A stretch of 64,000 nt of DNA, taken from an uncultured Tolumonas sp. Its GTDB lineage: Bacteria > Pseudomonadota > Gammaproteobacteria > Enterobacterales > Aeromonadaceae. Where the stretch lies: the NCBI RefSeq assembly GCF_963556105.2, contig NZ_OY829944.1:1709501-1773500 (forward strand). Direction: 5' to 3'. A model generated the notes under the pieces. The model did no database searches. It had not been told where the DNA came from and was given only the letters and a program-made list of their open reading frames with translations. The position numbers and the translations under genes were made by a program. Of this stretch, positions 38,262 through 47,220 are shown one piece after another (the first letter of the stretch is position 1; each line of letters begins with the position of its first letter).

Positions 38262-39410
38262 TTAAAAAGCGTTATTTAAAATTTCTGTGCTAACTTCAGC
38301 GGTGTAAATTTCACCAATGCCAAAATAGCTGGCATTACCCAACACATTTTCAATAATGACCGGCAATTCAGATTTCGCAATGCCGAATTGACCTAATTTA
38401 GTTGGCGTACCAATTTTATTGAACCAGTTCTCAAGTGCTGCAATGCCTTCCAGAGCCGTTGAAACACCGAACACTTCTTTTGCAAAGCGTGTGAATTGTG
38501 CTGGGTTTTTGGTGTGATACCATTTCATCCATGCAGGCATGACCACCGATAAGCCCGCGCCATGTGGCACGTTATAAAGAGCTGATAATGAATGTTCAAT
38601 CATATGGTTAGGGTAGCTAAAGCCTGCTGTACCGGAATAGATCAGACCATTCAATGCTTGTGTTGATGCCCAGGCAAATTCACTGCGTGCGCCATAATTC
38701 ATTGGATCGGCGATCAGTAACTCGGTGGTTTCCATCACAGTTTTAATAATGGATTCAACCAGACGGGACTGAAAGTGCGGTTGCACTGAGGCGGTGAAAT
38801 AACCTTCAATCGAATGGGCAATGACATCAGCCGCAGAGTAGACCAAATAATCTTTGGTCACCGTTTGCATGAGAACTGGGTTAACGACCGACACTTTGGG
38901 AAACAGTGCGGGTGCATTGATCGCATATTTTTGTTTGGTTTTCTCATTGGTAACAACTGCCCCACAGTTCATTTCACTGCCGGTCGCGGCCAGGGTCAGA
39001 ATGTCAAAAACAGGGAGTGCAGTAGTGATAGCGCTTTTACCGATGAATAAATCCCATACATCACCGTCATACATAGCGCCGGCAGCAATGGCTTTAGAGC
39101 TATCTAACACAGAGCCGCCACCGATACTCAGTACGGTATCAACCTGATTGCTTCGAGCGATTTCGATGCCGTCTTTCACTTTAGATAGGAGTGGGTTGCT
39201 GACAATGCCGCCACATTCCACAAATTGAATGCTGTGCTTAGCCAGAGATGCGACAACTTTATCAAACAAGCCATCAGATTTAATGCGGTTACTACCAAAG
39301 GTGATCAATACTTTTTTGGCTCCAAAATTGGCAAGATGTTGACCAATTTGTTGTTCTTTATCTTTACCAAAATCAAGAATCGTTGGGTTGTGAAAAGTAA
39401 AATCTTGCAC
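38262..39410 (-). CDS. Iron-containing alcohol dehydrogenase (YqhD/BDH-like)
   Basis: About 382 residues. The start VQDFTFHNPTILDFGK matches the NADPH-dependent butanol dehydrogenase/YqhD group, so I take the GTG at 39410, which has AGAGGT seven bases before it, over an ATG 11 codons upstream without a ribosome site. The cofactor motif GGGSVLDSSK and metal ligands (Asp and His in ADVIAHS, His in NHMIEHS and NVPHGAG) are intact. It reduces aldehydes to alcohols. Divergent from a LysR gene. Confidence 0.92.
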   Translation of the reverse strand: MQDFTFHNPTILDFGKDKEQQIGQHLANFGAKKVLITFGSNRIKSDGLFDKVVASLAKHSIQFVECGGIVSNPLLSKVKDGIEIARSNQVDTVLSIGGGSVLDSSKAIAAGAMYDGDVWDLFIGKSAITTALPVFDILTLAATGSEMNCGAVVTNEKTKQKYAINAPALFPKVSVVNPVLMQTVTKDYLVYSAADVIAHSIEGYFTASVQPHFQSRLVESIIKTVMETTELLIADPMNYGARSEFAWASTQALNGLIYSGTAGFSYPNHMIEHSLSALYNVPHGAGLSVVMPAWMKWYHTKNPAQFTRFAKEVFGVSTALEGIAALENWFNKIGTPTKLGQFGIAKSELPVIIENVLGNASYFGIGEIYTAEVSTEILNNAF

Positions 39411-39415
39411 AGTGA

Positions 39416-39440
39416 ATACCTCTGTATATCGTAGAGGTAT
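39416..39440 (-). promoter_or_regulatory. Leader hairpin covering the ADH ribosome site
   Basis: ATACCTCT and AGAGGTAT are perfect complements 9 bp apart. On the mRNA the second arm contains the AGAGGT ribosome site of the GTG start at 39410, so folding would hide it. It could equally be a DNA operator. Confidence 0.5.
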
Positions 39441-39498
39441 CATTTAATTAGAATTCATCAAAGATGAAAATCAATGAATATGTGATTGATAATTCCAC

Positions 39499-39527
39499 AA
39501 AATGAGATGCTCAGGGCATCTCATTTT
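39499..39527. terminator. Terminator-like hairpin in a divergent promoter region
   Basis: AAAATGAGATGC and GCATCTCATTTT form a perfect 12-bp stem with a 5-base loop, with A/T flanks on both sides as in bidirectional terminators. It lies between two divergent genes, where no transcript should end. Confidence 0.7.
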
Positions 39528-39549
39528 ATAGTGTTACTTCCCGCACTAT

Positions 39550-39568
39550 TTATGAAGTTTGTTCATAT
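39550..39568. promoter_or_regulatory. LysR box (ATGA-N7-TCAT) between ADH and LysR
   Basis: TTATGA-N7-TCATAT, 79 bp before the LysR start and 140 bp before the ADH start; member of the shared operator family. Confidence 0.6.
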
Positions 39569-39646
39569 ATGCAATCGAAATTCAGCTATTGAATCATTAT
39601 CAGAAACACTATCTGATCTCCTAGGTATTTTCTGTGGATCATCTGA

Positions 39647-40558
39647 ATGCTTTCTAAATCTGAATTACTACATGTGTTTGTTATTGCTGCGGAATCTAAA
39701 ACATTTCGTGATGCAGCATCTAAATTAAATATGTCGCCACAGTCTGTCTCTCGTGTGATTAAATCGCTGGAAGATACCTACGGTGAGCTGTTATTTCATC
39801 GCAATACCCGAACCATCAGGATCACAAAATTTGGTGAACAACTGTTAGCGGGTGCACGCCATGCGCTTGATGTGGTGAATGACATCTTTCTATTAGGCAA
39901 ACAAAAACAGCTCCAGGATGAACTTTGCGGTACCGTCACAATTACAACCCCAAGTTTGATTGGCAAAGATTACTTATATCCTTTGCTAAGAGATTTCAAA
40001 AAAAAACATCCAGACATACAAATTGATGTGCGATCTTCGAATAGTTTCAGCCATTTAGTTGATGAACAGATTGATATAGGCATCCGAGTCGGCAGAATAA
40101 AAAATAACGGATTTATTGTCAGGAAAGTCAATGAAGTTCGTTTTTTTATTGTGGCAACCCCCGATGTTATCGAACAAATAGGTGAACCAAAAAATATCTA
40201 TGACCTCAGAAAATTGCCAGCGATTGAATCCATTGATTGTAATTCAGGGAGGGGATGGGCATGGATGTTTGCAGAAGATATTGACTTTCATCCTGATAAC
40301 GTTGCTTTCAGAACTGATGATCCTGAAATAGAGCTTTTGGCCGTGCGTGATGGTATGGGGTTTGGACAATTATCAGACTGGATAGTAAAAGAAGATATTC
40401 GACAAAAGAAACTGGTTCGTATCCTAAAAGAAGCAGAGCCTAATCCATGGGATGTTTATGTCTATCGCCCTCAGCGTGGTCCGGTGCCAGCTCGTGTGCG
40501 GTTATTATATGATTGCATCGTGGAATATATGCAAAAAATCGACTTTCACTATGAATAG
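39647..40558 (+). CDS. LysR-family transcriptional regulator
   Basis: A 303-residue LysR protein with HTH segment TFRDAASKLNMSPQSVSRVIKSLE and an effector domain. It diverges from the iron alcohol dehydrogenase gene and precedes an AKR gene, both likely targets. The ATG has only a weak ribosome site (GTGGATC). Sequence is more diverged from the other LysR proteins here. Confidence 0.9.
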   Translation: MLSKSELLHVFVIAAESKTFRDAASKLNMSPQSVSRVIKSLEDTYGELLFHRNTRTIRITKFGEQLLAGARHALDVVNDIFLLGKQKQLQDELCGTVTITTPSLIGKDYLYPLLRDFKKKHPDIQIDVRSSNSFSHLVDEQIDIGIRVGRIKNNGFIVRKVNEVRFFIVATPDVIEQIGEPKNIYDLRKLPAIESIDCNSGRGWAWMFAEDIDFHPDNVAFRTDDPEIELLAVRDGMGFGQLSDWIVKEDIRQKKLVRILKEAEPNPWDVYVYRPQRGPVPARVRLLYDCIVEYMQKIDFHYE

Positions 40559-40664
40559 ACAATCACAGATATTGAGATAGTCACGATTATTATCCTAATA
40601 AAAACACTCTGAGCAATTTCATCTAAAAATTAATATATCAATACTAATTTAACGGGGAGATAAC

Positions 40665-41513
40665 ATGAAAACAGTAAAATTGAATAATTCTATCGAAATG
40701 CCTATCTTAGGCTTCGGCGTATATCAGATTGAGGATCAAAGCGAGTGTGAACGAGCAGTGCTTGATGCATTCGAAGTCGGGTACCGTCTCATTGATACCG
40801 CATCTGCTTATCGTAATGAAATCGCTGTTGGGAATGCAATTAAAGCGAGCAGTGTTAAACGAGAAGATATGTTTATCACGACTAAACTTTGGATCAAAGA
40901 TGCTGGATATGAAAATACGCTCAAAGCATTTGATACATCGCTGAAAAAACTACAACTTGATTATCTGGATTTATACTTGATCCATCAACCATTCAATGAC
41001 GTTTATGGTTCATGGCGAGCGATGGAAAGGTTATATAAAGAAGGTAGAATCAAAGCAATTGGCGTTAGTAATTTCCAACTGGATCGTTTAACAGATTTGA
41101 TGGTTTACAATGAAGTACCGCCAGCAGTGAATCAGATAGAAATTAATCCATTTCATCAACGCTATCCAGATGTTGAATATATGGTGACTCAAGGTATACA
41201 GGCAGAAGCATGGGCTCCATTTGCTGAAGGTAAAAATGAATTATTTAGCAATGAATTGCTAGTTGCTCTGTCTGTAAAATATCAAAAAACAGTTGCTCAG
41301 GTGGTATTGAGATCTCTAATTCAACGAAATATTGTTGTGATCCCAAAATCATCAAATCGAGCACGAATTGCTGAAAATTTTGATGTTTTTGATTTTGATA
41401 TATCAGAGCAAGATCTGGAATTAGTTAAACAACTTGATACGAACGAAAGCGTATTTTTCTCACATCGTGATCCTGAAATTGTGAAATGGATGAGTGGATT
41501 TGTAAGAGGTTAA
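40665..41513 (+). CDS. Aldo/keto reductase, AKR5-like (paralogue of 27269)
   Basis: A 282-residue aldo/keto reductase with tetrad D44, Y49, K74 and H107, exactly as in the copy at 27269; both end in [15 protein letters not shown] ribosome site precedes the ATG. It lies 106 bp downstream of a LysR gene on the same strand and ends at its own terminator. Confidence 0.93.
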   Translation: MKTVKLNNSIEMPILGFGVYQIEDQSECERAVLDAFEVGYRLIDTASAYRNEIAVGNAIKASSVKREDMFITTKLWIKDAGYENTLKAFDTSLKKLQLDYLDLYLIHQPFNDVYGSWRAMERLYKEGRIKAIGVSNFQLDRLTDLMVYNEVPPAVNQIEINPFHQRYPDVEYMVTQGIQAEAWAPFAEGKNELFSNELLVALSVKYQKTVAQVVLRSLIQRNIVVIPKSSNRARIAENFDVFDFDISEQDLELVKQLDTNESVFFSHRDPEIVKWMSGFVRG

Positions 41514-41527
41514 CTTAAGATGATTAG

Positions 41528-41559
41528 CAGGGAGACATGATGATGTCTCTCTGTTTTAT
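41528..41559 (+). terminator. Terminator after AKR 40665
   Basis: CAGGGAGACAT and ATGTCTCTCTG form an 11-bp stem with one weak position and a 4-base loop, followed by TTTTAT. Its end overlaps the stop of the convergent NTF2-like gene. Confidence 0.87.
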
Positions 41560-41927
41560 CCCGTATATTCAGCATGTGAAATTTGCCACTTATCATTTAT
41601 TGCGTTTACGAATAATTTAAAATTAAGATGCCAAGGTCTGTTCATACCATAAATGGTCGCTTTGAAAATACCACTACCGGAAACCACTGCTTGTGAGTTC
41701 GCGTCATTAATATCAATTTGAAGGTCAAGAATACGAATATCATGATAAACAAAAGTATGATTGTGTATCACTTGGAACCATTCGTGCTTTGGTTGCACGT
41801 AACCTGTGATATGAACTAAATAATATGCATTATCTAATATATCGTTTAACGTATCTGTATCCTGATTGACCATGCTTTCATGATAAAGCGAAATTAGGTT
41901 TTGAATGGCGTCTTTACTGTTATTCAT
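41556..41927 (-). CDS. Small NTF2/SnoaL-like protein (DUF4440 type)
   Basis: A 123-residue cytoplasmic protein with the alpha-beta pattern of NTF2-fold proteins (ISLYHESMVNQDTDTLNDIL helix start; GSGIFKATIYG and NDKWQISHAEYT strands). No catalytic motif is evident. Divergent from a LysR gene across a LysR box. One of four NTF2-like proteins in the array. Confidence 0.75.
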   Translation of the reverse strand: MNNSKDAIQNLISLYHESMVNQDTDTLNDILDNAYYLVHITGYVQPKHEWFQVIHNHTFVYHDIRILDLQIDINDANSQAVVSGSGIFKATIYGMNRPWHLNFKLFVNAINDKWQISHAEYTG

Positions 41928-42068
41928 AGGGTTAATTTTCTAAAAATGACGAGACTAACGCCTCGTGGGTATGGTGGTCAGAGTCTTGTAAAATTATAGC
42001 GTTAATTTCAGGATCTGCGGCAATATTTTTGTCTGATAGACAGATGTAATTATCTATAAATATACTAA

Positions 42069-42087
42069 TTATGAATTATGCTCATAA
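42069..42087. promoter_or_regulatory. LysR box (TTATGA-N7-TCATAA) between NTF2-like and LysR genes
   Basis: A perfect 6-bp dyad with 7-bp spacer between the two divergent genes. A second near-copy, TATGA-N6-TCATGA, follows at 42092-42108. Confidence 0.65.
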
Positions 42088-42163
42088 GTGATATGAGATA
42101 TGTCATGATAATTAAGTTACCAATAATTGATATAATTAATCAGGTTCTTTCGATGCATCTTAT

Positions 42164-43069
42164 ATGTTAAAAGAAAATTTAATCGATCTGTATAATTTTA
42201 TGATTGTGGCAGAAGAGGCAAGCTTTACCAAAGCCGCGGTCAAACTTGGTGTTACACAATCTGCGTTAAGCCATTCATTGAAGGGTTTTGAAAATCGAAT
42301 TGGCAACAAACTGCTTGAACGCACCACCCGAAGAGTAGGGTTAACCGCTACCGGGAAAATATTATTTGATGATCTATATCCTTGTTTTACTGATATAGAA
42401 GACAGTCTTCATATTCTGGAATCAGAAAATGATTCACCGGTTGGTATAATCAAGTTGGCGGCAACAGAAATTGCTGCACATAAGTTATTATGGCCAGTTT
42501 TATCGATTTTTTTAAAAAATTATCCACATGTCAAAGTAGAAGTTGATATTTTTGACCCAGTAAATCAGAGTTTCTCTGATTTTGACGCGATTATTGAGAT
42601 CGGTGAATCTGTTTATAAAGGCAGAAAAACGATATCTATTTCGAATAAGCATCAAATTGTTACTGTAGCTGCACCTTTATATGTAGAACGTTATGGTGAA
42701 CCTAAAACCCCGACAGATCTCAATGAACACAAAACGATTGGCGTCATTACACCCGTTCACATGAAGAAAACGTTTTGGCAATTCAATCGTAGTAGTGATG
42801 AAATCATTATACAAAATGAATTTGCTCTCATTTTTAATACCTATTCGCAATTGATCCTTGCAGTAAAAGGGCATGCAGGCATTGCTCATCTCCCTAAATT
42901 ACTGATTCAGGATGAGTTGGCTTCAGGAAAACTGAAAATGCTCTTGACGGATTGGTATTCATATATGCCTGGTTTTTATATCCATTACTCGGCGAATCAG
43001 CCAAATAAGCGAATTTTATCCAATTTAATAACTGCGTTACAAAACTATGCAATGCATGAAGATTTCTGA
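42164..43069 (+). CDS. LysR-family transcriptional regulator
   Basis: A 301-residue LysR protein (HTH segment SFTKAAVKLGVTQSALSHSLKGFE, then RTTRRVGLTATG). It is closely related to the regulators at 46260 and 56358, sharing the N-terminal ENLIDL/ENINDL pattern. It diverges from the NTF2-like gene over an operator dyad. It ends 2 bp before the stop of the convergent membrane protein gene. Confidence 0.92.
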   Translation: MLKENLIDLYNFMIVAEEASFTKAAVKLGVTQSALSHSLKGFENRIGNKLLERTTRRVGLTATGKILFDDLYPCFTDIEDSLHILESENDSPVGIIKLAATEIAAHKLLWPVLSIFLKNYPHVKVEVDIFDPVNQSFSDFDAIIEIGESVYKGRKTISISNKHQIVTVAAPLYVERYGEPKTPTDLNEHKTIGVITPVHMKKTFWQFNRSSDEIIIQNEFALIFNTYSQLILAVKGHAGIAHLPKLLIQDELASGKLKMLLTDWYSYMPGFYIHYSANQPNKRILSNLITALQNYAMHEDF

Positions 43070-43071
43070 GT

Positions 43072-43767
43072 TTATTGTTGATCGTTAGATACGGTGCTGT
43101 TTCGGAACATAAATAGCCATAATAAATGACTGGTTAAATAAGCTAAAAATATAATTATTGATGAATAGTCGATGTAAAATATGAACTTTGATTCATCAAA
43201 ATTGAAGAAAGAAAAATCTACTTGCATGAAAAGGTAAGAAAATAAATTTCGGTGAATTAGTGAGTACAAACCATAGCCGGAAAAAAACACCCAAAATATC
43301 GATATCACTCGCGTCACGAGTAACGATTTTGGTGAAATGTTCCATATTTTTATAAAAAAATTAGATAACATTTTCCAATGTAGCCCTAAATGTAAAGCAA
43401 TGAGTATCTGTCCCCAATGAACACTCAGCATGTGTATTTTTCTGACAAAATCTGAGCCATTGTGTATGGATAGGTTTGGTAACAGGTGTTGCGAGAGCAT
43501 TAATCCACTCACAATGGCACAAAAAAAGACGAGGAACAGCAATAAGTTCAGCAGCACCTGTAAACATCGGAAGGTAGGATATTCACCTTGGAGCAATCCT
43601 TTGAACCAGTGTCGATTTAAACCAATATGCAATAGGGTTATGCTCAAAAAAGCAACGCCAAATATCTCATGAATATATTCTCCCCATAAGTGATAACCCA
43701 TAAGAGATAATAAAATCAGCAGCATTACAGCATCCTGAATCACTTGGAATATATATTTTTTTCGCAT
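43072..43767 (-). CDS. Multi-helix membrane protein, possible b-type haem carrier (DUF4405-like)
   Basis: A 231-residue protein with about six hydrophobic helices and several helix-borne His residues (LLHIGLNRHW, KIHMLSVHWG, ALHLGLHWK), the pattern of small cytochrome b561-like membrane proteins. It follows an exported flavodoxin gene by 17 bp, so an electron-transfer pair across or at the inner membrane is plausible (inference). Haem binding is not proven by sequence. Confidence 0.72.
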   Translation of the reverse strand: MRKKYIFQVIQDAVMLLILLSLMGYHLWGEYIHEIFGVAFLSITLLHIGLNRHWFKGLLQGEYPTFRCLQVLLNLLLFLVFFCAIVSGLMLSQHLLPNLSIHNGSDFVRKIHMLSVHWGQILIALHLGLHWKMLSNFFIKIWNISPKSLLVTRVISIFWVFFSGYGLYSLIHRNLFSYLFMQVDFSFFNFDESKFIFYIDYSSIIIFLAYLTSHLLWLFMFRNSTVSNDQQ

Positions 43768-43784
43768 TTGGTATTGCCTGTTTT

Positions 43785-44447
43785 TTATTTATTTTTCAGG
43801 TCATTCAACCATTCGATTACATCTTTTTCAGTATCGTTATCAGCAACATCATTACGAGAAATAGCGAGCCCATCACTTAGAATGTTCGCATTTGGCTCAA
43901 GACGTTTGATTTCACTGATAGAACCTGAAAAATGACTACCACCATGCGTTGTGAAAGGAATGATAGTTTTACCGTTGAAATCATATTGATCAAAAAAACT
44001 ATACAATGCCATCGGCATTTTGTACCACCAGATTGGATAACCAATAAAAACCACATCATAGTCATTCAGATTGTTTAGTTTGTTCTTTAATGCTGGATGT
44101 ACATTTTCTTGTTGTTCTTTTTCTGCAAAACGAATTAATGGTTCATGTTCTAATGGATATGGTGTCACTGTTTCAATACGGAATAAATCGCCCTGAGTCT
44201 GTTTTTGTATAATTGAAGCGATATATTGTGTGCTGCCTAAGGTTTTATCATTTTTCACAATGACACTGGCACCAGTTCGCCCATCTACGTCAGTCGGATT
44301 TATGTTTTCAGGTTGAGAAAAATAGACGACTAAAGTCTTTTTTCCTTTTATCGATGCTTGTTCCGCCAAAGCATTGAAGCAAAAAACAGAGGTAAGAAAA
44401 ATCAAAGCAATGCTTTTAATTGCCGACTTAAAGTGAACTATTCTCAT
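43785..44447 (-). CDS. Exported flavodoxin
   Basis: A 220-residue flavodoxin-fold protein with an N-terminal Sec signal peptide (IKSIALIFLTSVFCFNALA, cleavage near LAEQ). The FMN phosphate loop begins at VVYFSQPEN, and the DYDVVFIGYPIWWYKMP and TTHGGSHF segments mark the isoalloxazine pocket of the flavodoxin_4 type. The location should be periplasmic, unusual for a flavodoxin. It is co-transcribed with a haem-like membrane protein and diverges from an MFS exporter over a LysR box. Confidence 0.85.
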   Translation of the reverse strand: MRIVHFKSAIKSIALIFLTSVFCFNALAEQASIKGKKTLVVYFSQPENINPTDVDGRTGASVIVKNDKTLGSTQYIASIIQKQTQGDLFRIETVTPYPLEHEPLIRFAEKEQQENVHPALKNKLNNLNDYDVVFIGYPIWWYKMPMALYSFFDQYDFNGKTIIPFTTHGGSHFSGSISEIKRLEPNANILSDGLAISRNDVADNDTEKDVIEWLNDLKNK

Positions 44448-44575
44448 AATAAGCCCTTACTATACGAAAAACTCATTGTTTCTGTGCACCTTAGCAGAAA
44501 TATGAATATTAATTTTATCGTATTTCAAGATATCGACTTCATGGGAATAGTAAATCTTTTGTTTCCGCATAACAA

Positions 44576-44594
44576 TTATGAATCATATTCATAA
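44576..44594. promoter_or_regulatory. LysR box (TTATGA-N7-TCATAA) between flavodoxin and MFS genes
   Basis: A perfect dyad, palindromic through TTATGAAT and ATTCATAA around CAT. It lies 129 bp upstream of the flavodoxin and 106 bp upstream of the MFS start. Confidence 0.68.
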
Positions 44595-44699
44595 ATATAT
44601 ACATGAGTTTGGCTCATTAGTCTTATCGTAAATCGAGGCATTAATGCAGAACAGTAGTTGTTTATAATAATGGTCAAATAAGCATCTTTCAGGAACAAT

Positions 44700-46112
44700 A
44701 TGAATAAATTTTCTGCTCACCAAAAAGTCGTACTTTCGATAATACTTGCTAGCTATTTTATTATCATCCTTGATATATCCGTTGTGATCACCGGATTACC
44801 TAAAATTCTCGCAGAACTACATTTTTCATCGACCAGTTTGTCCTGGATCCAAAGCGCTTATACATTAACATTTGGTGGTTTTCTACTGCTCGGCGCCCGA
44901 GCTGGCGATATTCTCGGACGTAAAAAAATGTATCTCACTGGACTGGCAATTTTTATTGTCACATCACTCATAATTAGTCTGGCACATACCCCAGAGGTCA
45001 TGCTCTCTGCTCGGGCTGTACAAGGCATCGGTGCAGCGATCCTGGCACCATCCACGCTGGCGTTATTATCTGTCAATTTTTCTGATTCGCACGATCGTAG
45101 CCGAGCGATGGCGTATTACAGCTCCGTTGCTGGTATTGGCGCTACCGTTGGACTCGTCGCTGGCGGCATTTTTGCCGATTTACTATCATGGCGGATCGGT
45201 TTTCTGATCAATGTCCCTTTAGGATTACTCTTGTTTTTTGCGGCCGTGAAACACCTGAAGGAAAGCGAAAAACACTCAGGCCAATTTGATTTAGCGGGTG
45301 CAGTCGCATCTACACTGGGCATGAGTGCTTTAGTCTTTGGCATTGTCAATTCAGCAACGGATGGGTGGCTTGCACCGGTGACGCTGATATCATTACTTTC
45401 TGGCGTTATATTACTAGTAATATTTTTATTGAATGAACGTAATGCGGCGCAACCCATTATGCCATTACGCTTATTGAATCATCGTATCCGTGCAGGGGCT
45501 TATATCACTCGTATTTTCTATCTGGGTGGCATGGTTGGTTTTTTCTTTTTTATCACACAATATCTTCAGCTGGTAAAAGGCTTCACCCCGTTTGCAGCAG
45601 GTGTTGCATTCATGCCCATGACATTAGTGAATTTTATTGCTGCAATTCGCGCACAGGCATTTAGCCGCAAATGGGGTGATGCACAGCTTTTGGGTTCAGG
45701 ACTCCTTATTACTTTCGTCGGGATGTTTTGCTTGACCTTTATCACACCTGATACGAATTACATTATCGGGATCGCTTTTCCTATGGTGTTGCTTGGTATC
45801 GGACAAGGATTGGCATTTGCTCCAATGACAGGTTTCGGCGTTCATGAGATAGAGGCCAGAGATACAGGAGCAGCATCGGGTCTGGTTAATGTATCACACC
45901 AAATGGGTAGTTCTCTGGGGTTAGGCATTTTGGTGGTAGTCTTTGAAACAACAGTGCAAAGTAACTCAAACTCAGTAGAGGTGCTCTCACAGCGAATTGC
46001 CAACACCATGACAATGAGTGCCTTGATGATCTTTTTTGCTTTAATGACGGTGATTTTATTGATTGTTCGTCGCCGCCGTCAACCGGACATTATTAATGAG
46101 ATATCGGTATAA
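44700..46112 (+). CDS. DHA2-family MFS exporter
   Basis: A 470-residue, probably 14-helix MFS antiporter. Helix 1 carries LDISVVITGLPKI, and the antiporter motif and LSWIQSAYTLTFGGFLLLGARAGDILGRKK loop are intact. AGGAAC precedes the ATG. It is the intact paralogue of the frameshifted exporter at 36781. Transcribed divergently from the exported flavodoxin and 150 bp ahead of a LysR gene. Confidence 0.92.
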   Translation: MNKFSAHQKVVLSIILASYFIIILDISVVITGLPKILAELHFSSTSLSWIQSAYTLTFGGFLLLGARAGDILGRKKMYLTGLAIFIVTSLIISLAHTPEVMLSARAVQGIGAAILAPSTLALLSVNFSDSHDRSRAMAYYSSVAGIGATVGLVAGGIFADLLSWRIGFLINVPLGLLLFFAAVKHLKESEKHSGQFDLAGAVASTLGMSALVFGIVNSATDGWLAPVTLISLLSGVILLVIFLLNERNAAQPIMPLRLLNHRIRAGAYITRIFYLGGMVGFFFFITQYLQLVKGFTPFAAGVAFMPMTLVNFIAAIRAQAFSRKWGDAQLLGSGLLITFVGMFCLTFITPDTNYIIGIAFPMVLLGIGQGLAFAPMTGFGVHEIEARDTGAASGLVNVSHQMGSSLGLGILVVVFETTVQSNSNSVEVLSQRIANTMTMSALMIFFALMTVILLIVRRRRQPDIINEISV

Positions 46113-46171
46113 CGGTTGGAGAGGGTGAATTAAGATCCCATTGTAGATCAGCTTTTCCATCGACTTTGCAG

Positions 46172-46224
46172 CAGGATACCTGAATACAGATTACGATTTG
46201 TTTTCAGGTATCCTGTTTTATTTG
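46172..46224 (+). terminator. Terminator of the MFS gene
   Basis: CAGGATACCTGAA and TTCAGGTATCCTG form a perfect 13-bp stem with an 18-base loop, followed by TTTTATTTG. Confidence 0.9.
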
Positions 46225-46259
46225 TTTGTGTTCACCGACTATGAGGTTTTGCGGGTCAT

Positions 46260-47165
46260 ATGATTAAAGAAAACATAAATGACTTACTTTCTTTTCTTGA
46301 AGTAGCGAATGCAAAGAATTTTACCAAAGCAGCTGTAAAGCTCGGGGTTTCTCAATCGGCCTTAAGTCATACAGTCAAAGCACTGGAAGAGCGGTTAGGC
46401 GTGCGATTATTAAACAGAACAACCCGTAGTGTTTCGTTAAGTGAAGCTGGAGAACGTTTATTAAACGCATTTTTGCCACGAATTAATGAAATGGATGAAG
46501 AGCTGATTGCTATTCGGGAACAGCAAACGGGGCCAAATGGCAAAATCAGGATCACGACACCGGAATATGCGGCTCATCATGTCTTATGGCCATTTCTGGA
46601 AAAGTTCTTACCAAAATACCCAGATATTCATTTTGAAGTGATTATTGAAAATAGCTTTACAGATATTGTTGCAGATCGCTTTGATGCTGGTGTTCGTTTG
46701 GGTGAACAAGTAGAAAAAGATATGATAGCCACACGAATATCATCGGATTTAAGAATGCAGGTTGTTGGTGCTCCGGACTATATCGAGTTAAATGGAAAAC
46801 CAGTTATTCCTGATGATCTGCAATTACACCAATGTATTAATTTGAAACCATCTCTTGCACGTAGTGTCTATGCCTGGGAGTTTCAGAAAGACGATCGGAT
46901 GATGAGTGTCAAAGTGGAAGGACAACTGATTTTTAATACTTCTTTGCAGATCAAAAATGCGGTATTAGCCGGTTTTGGTTTAGCTTACTTACCGTATGAC
47001 ATGGTAAAGGAAGAAATAGCGACAGGTCATTTGATAGGGGTGTTAGATGCATGGTGTCCGTCATTTAATGGCTTTCATCTCTATTATCCGAGCCGGCGGC
47101 AACATACCAAAGTATTCACTTTGTTTTTGGATGAATTGAAAAATACGTGGGAATTACGAGGATAG
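46260..47165 (+). CDS. LysR-family transcriptional regulator
   Basis: A 301-residue LysR protein (HTH NFTKAAVKLGVSQSALSHTVK, then RTTRSVSLSEAG). It is close to the regulators at 42164 and 56358 and likely recognises a similar box. It lies downstream of the MFS gene behind a terminator and convergent with an NAD(P)-binding gene, so its target is not obvious from position. Confidence 0.92.
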   Translation: MIKENINDLLSFLEVANAKNFTKAAVKLGVSQSALSHTVKALEERLGVRLLNRTTRSVSLSEAGERLLNAFLPRINEMDEELIAIREQQTGPNGKIRITTPEYAAHHVLWPFLEKFLPKYPDIHFEVIIENSFTDIVADRFDAGVRLGEQVEKDMIATRISSDLRMQVVGAPDYIELNGKPVIPDDLQLHQCINLKPSLARSVYAWEFQKDDRMMSVKVEGQLIFNTSLQIKNAVLAGFGLAYLPYDMVKEEIATGHLIGVLDAWCPSFNGFHLYYPSRRQHTKVFTLFLDELKNTWELRG

Positions 47166-47177
47166 CTCTTACATGGC

Positions 47178-47215
47178 AACCCCTACCTTTGACAGATAGG
47201 GGTTAATTTAATTAA
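47178..47215. terminator. Bidirectional terminator
   Basis: AACCCCTA and TAGGGGTT form an 8-bp stem with an 11-base loop, then AATTTAATT; it separates convergent LysR and NAD(P)-binding genes. Confidence 0.75.
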
Positions 47216-47220
47216 CCATG

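Noticed and set aside
39486-39728. 80-codon frame across the LysR start
   Set aside because: It overlaps the operator region and the start of a real LysR gene in another phase.
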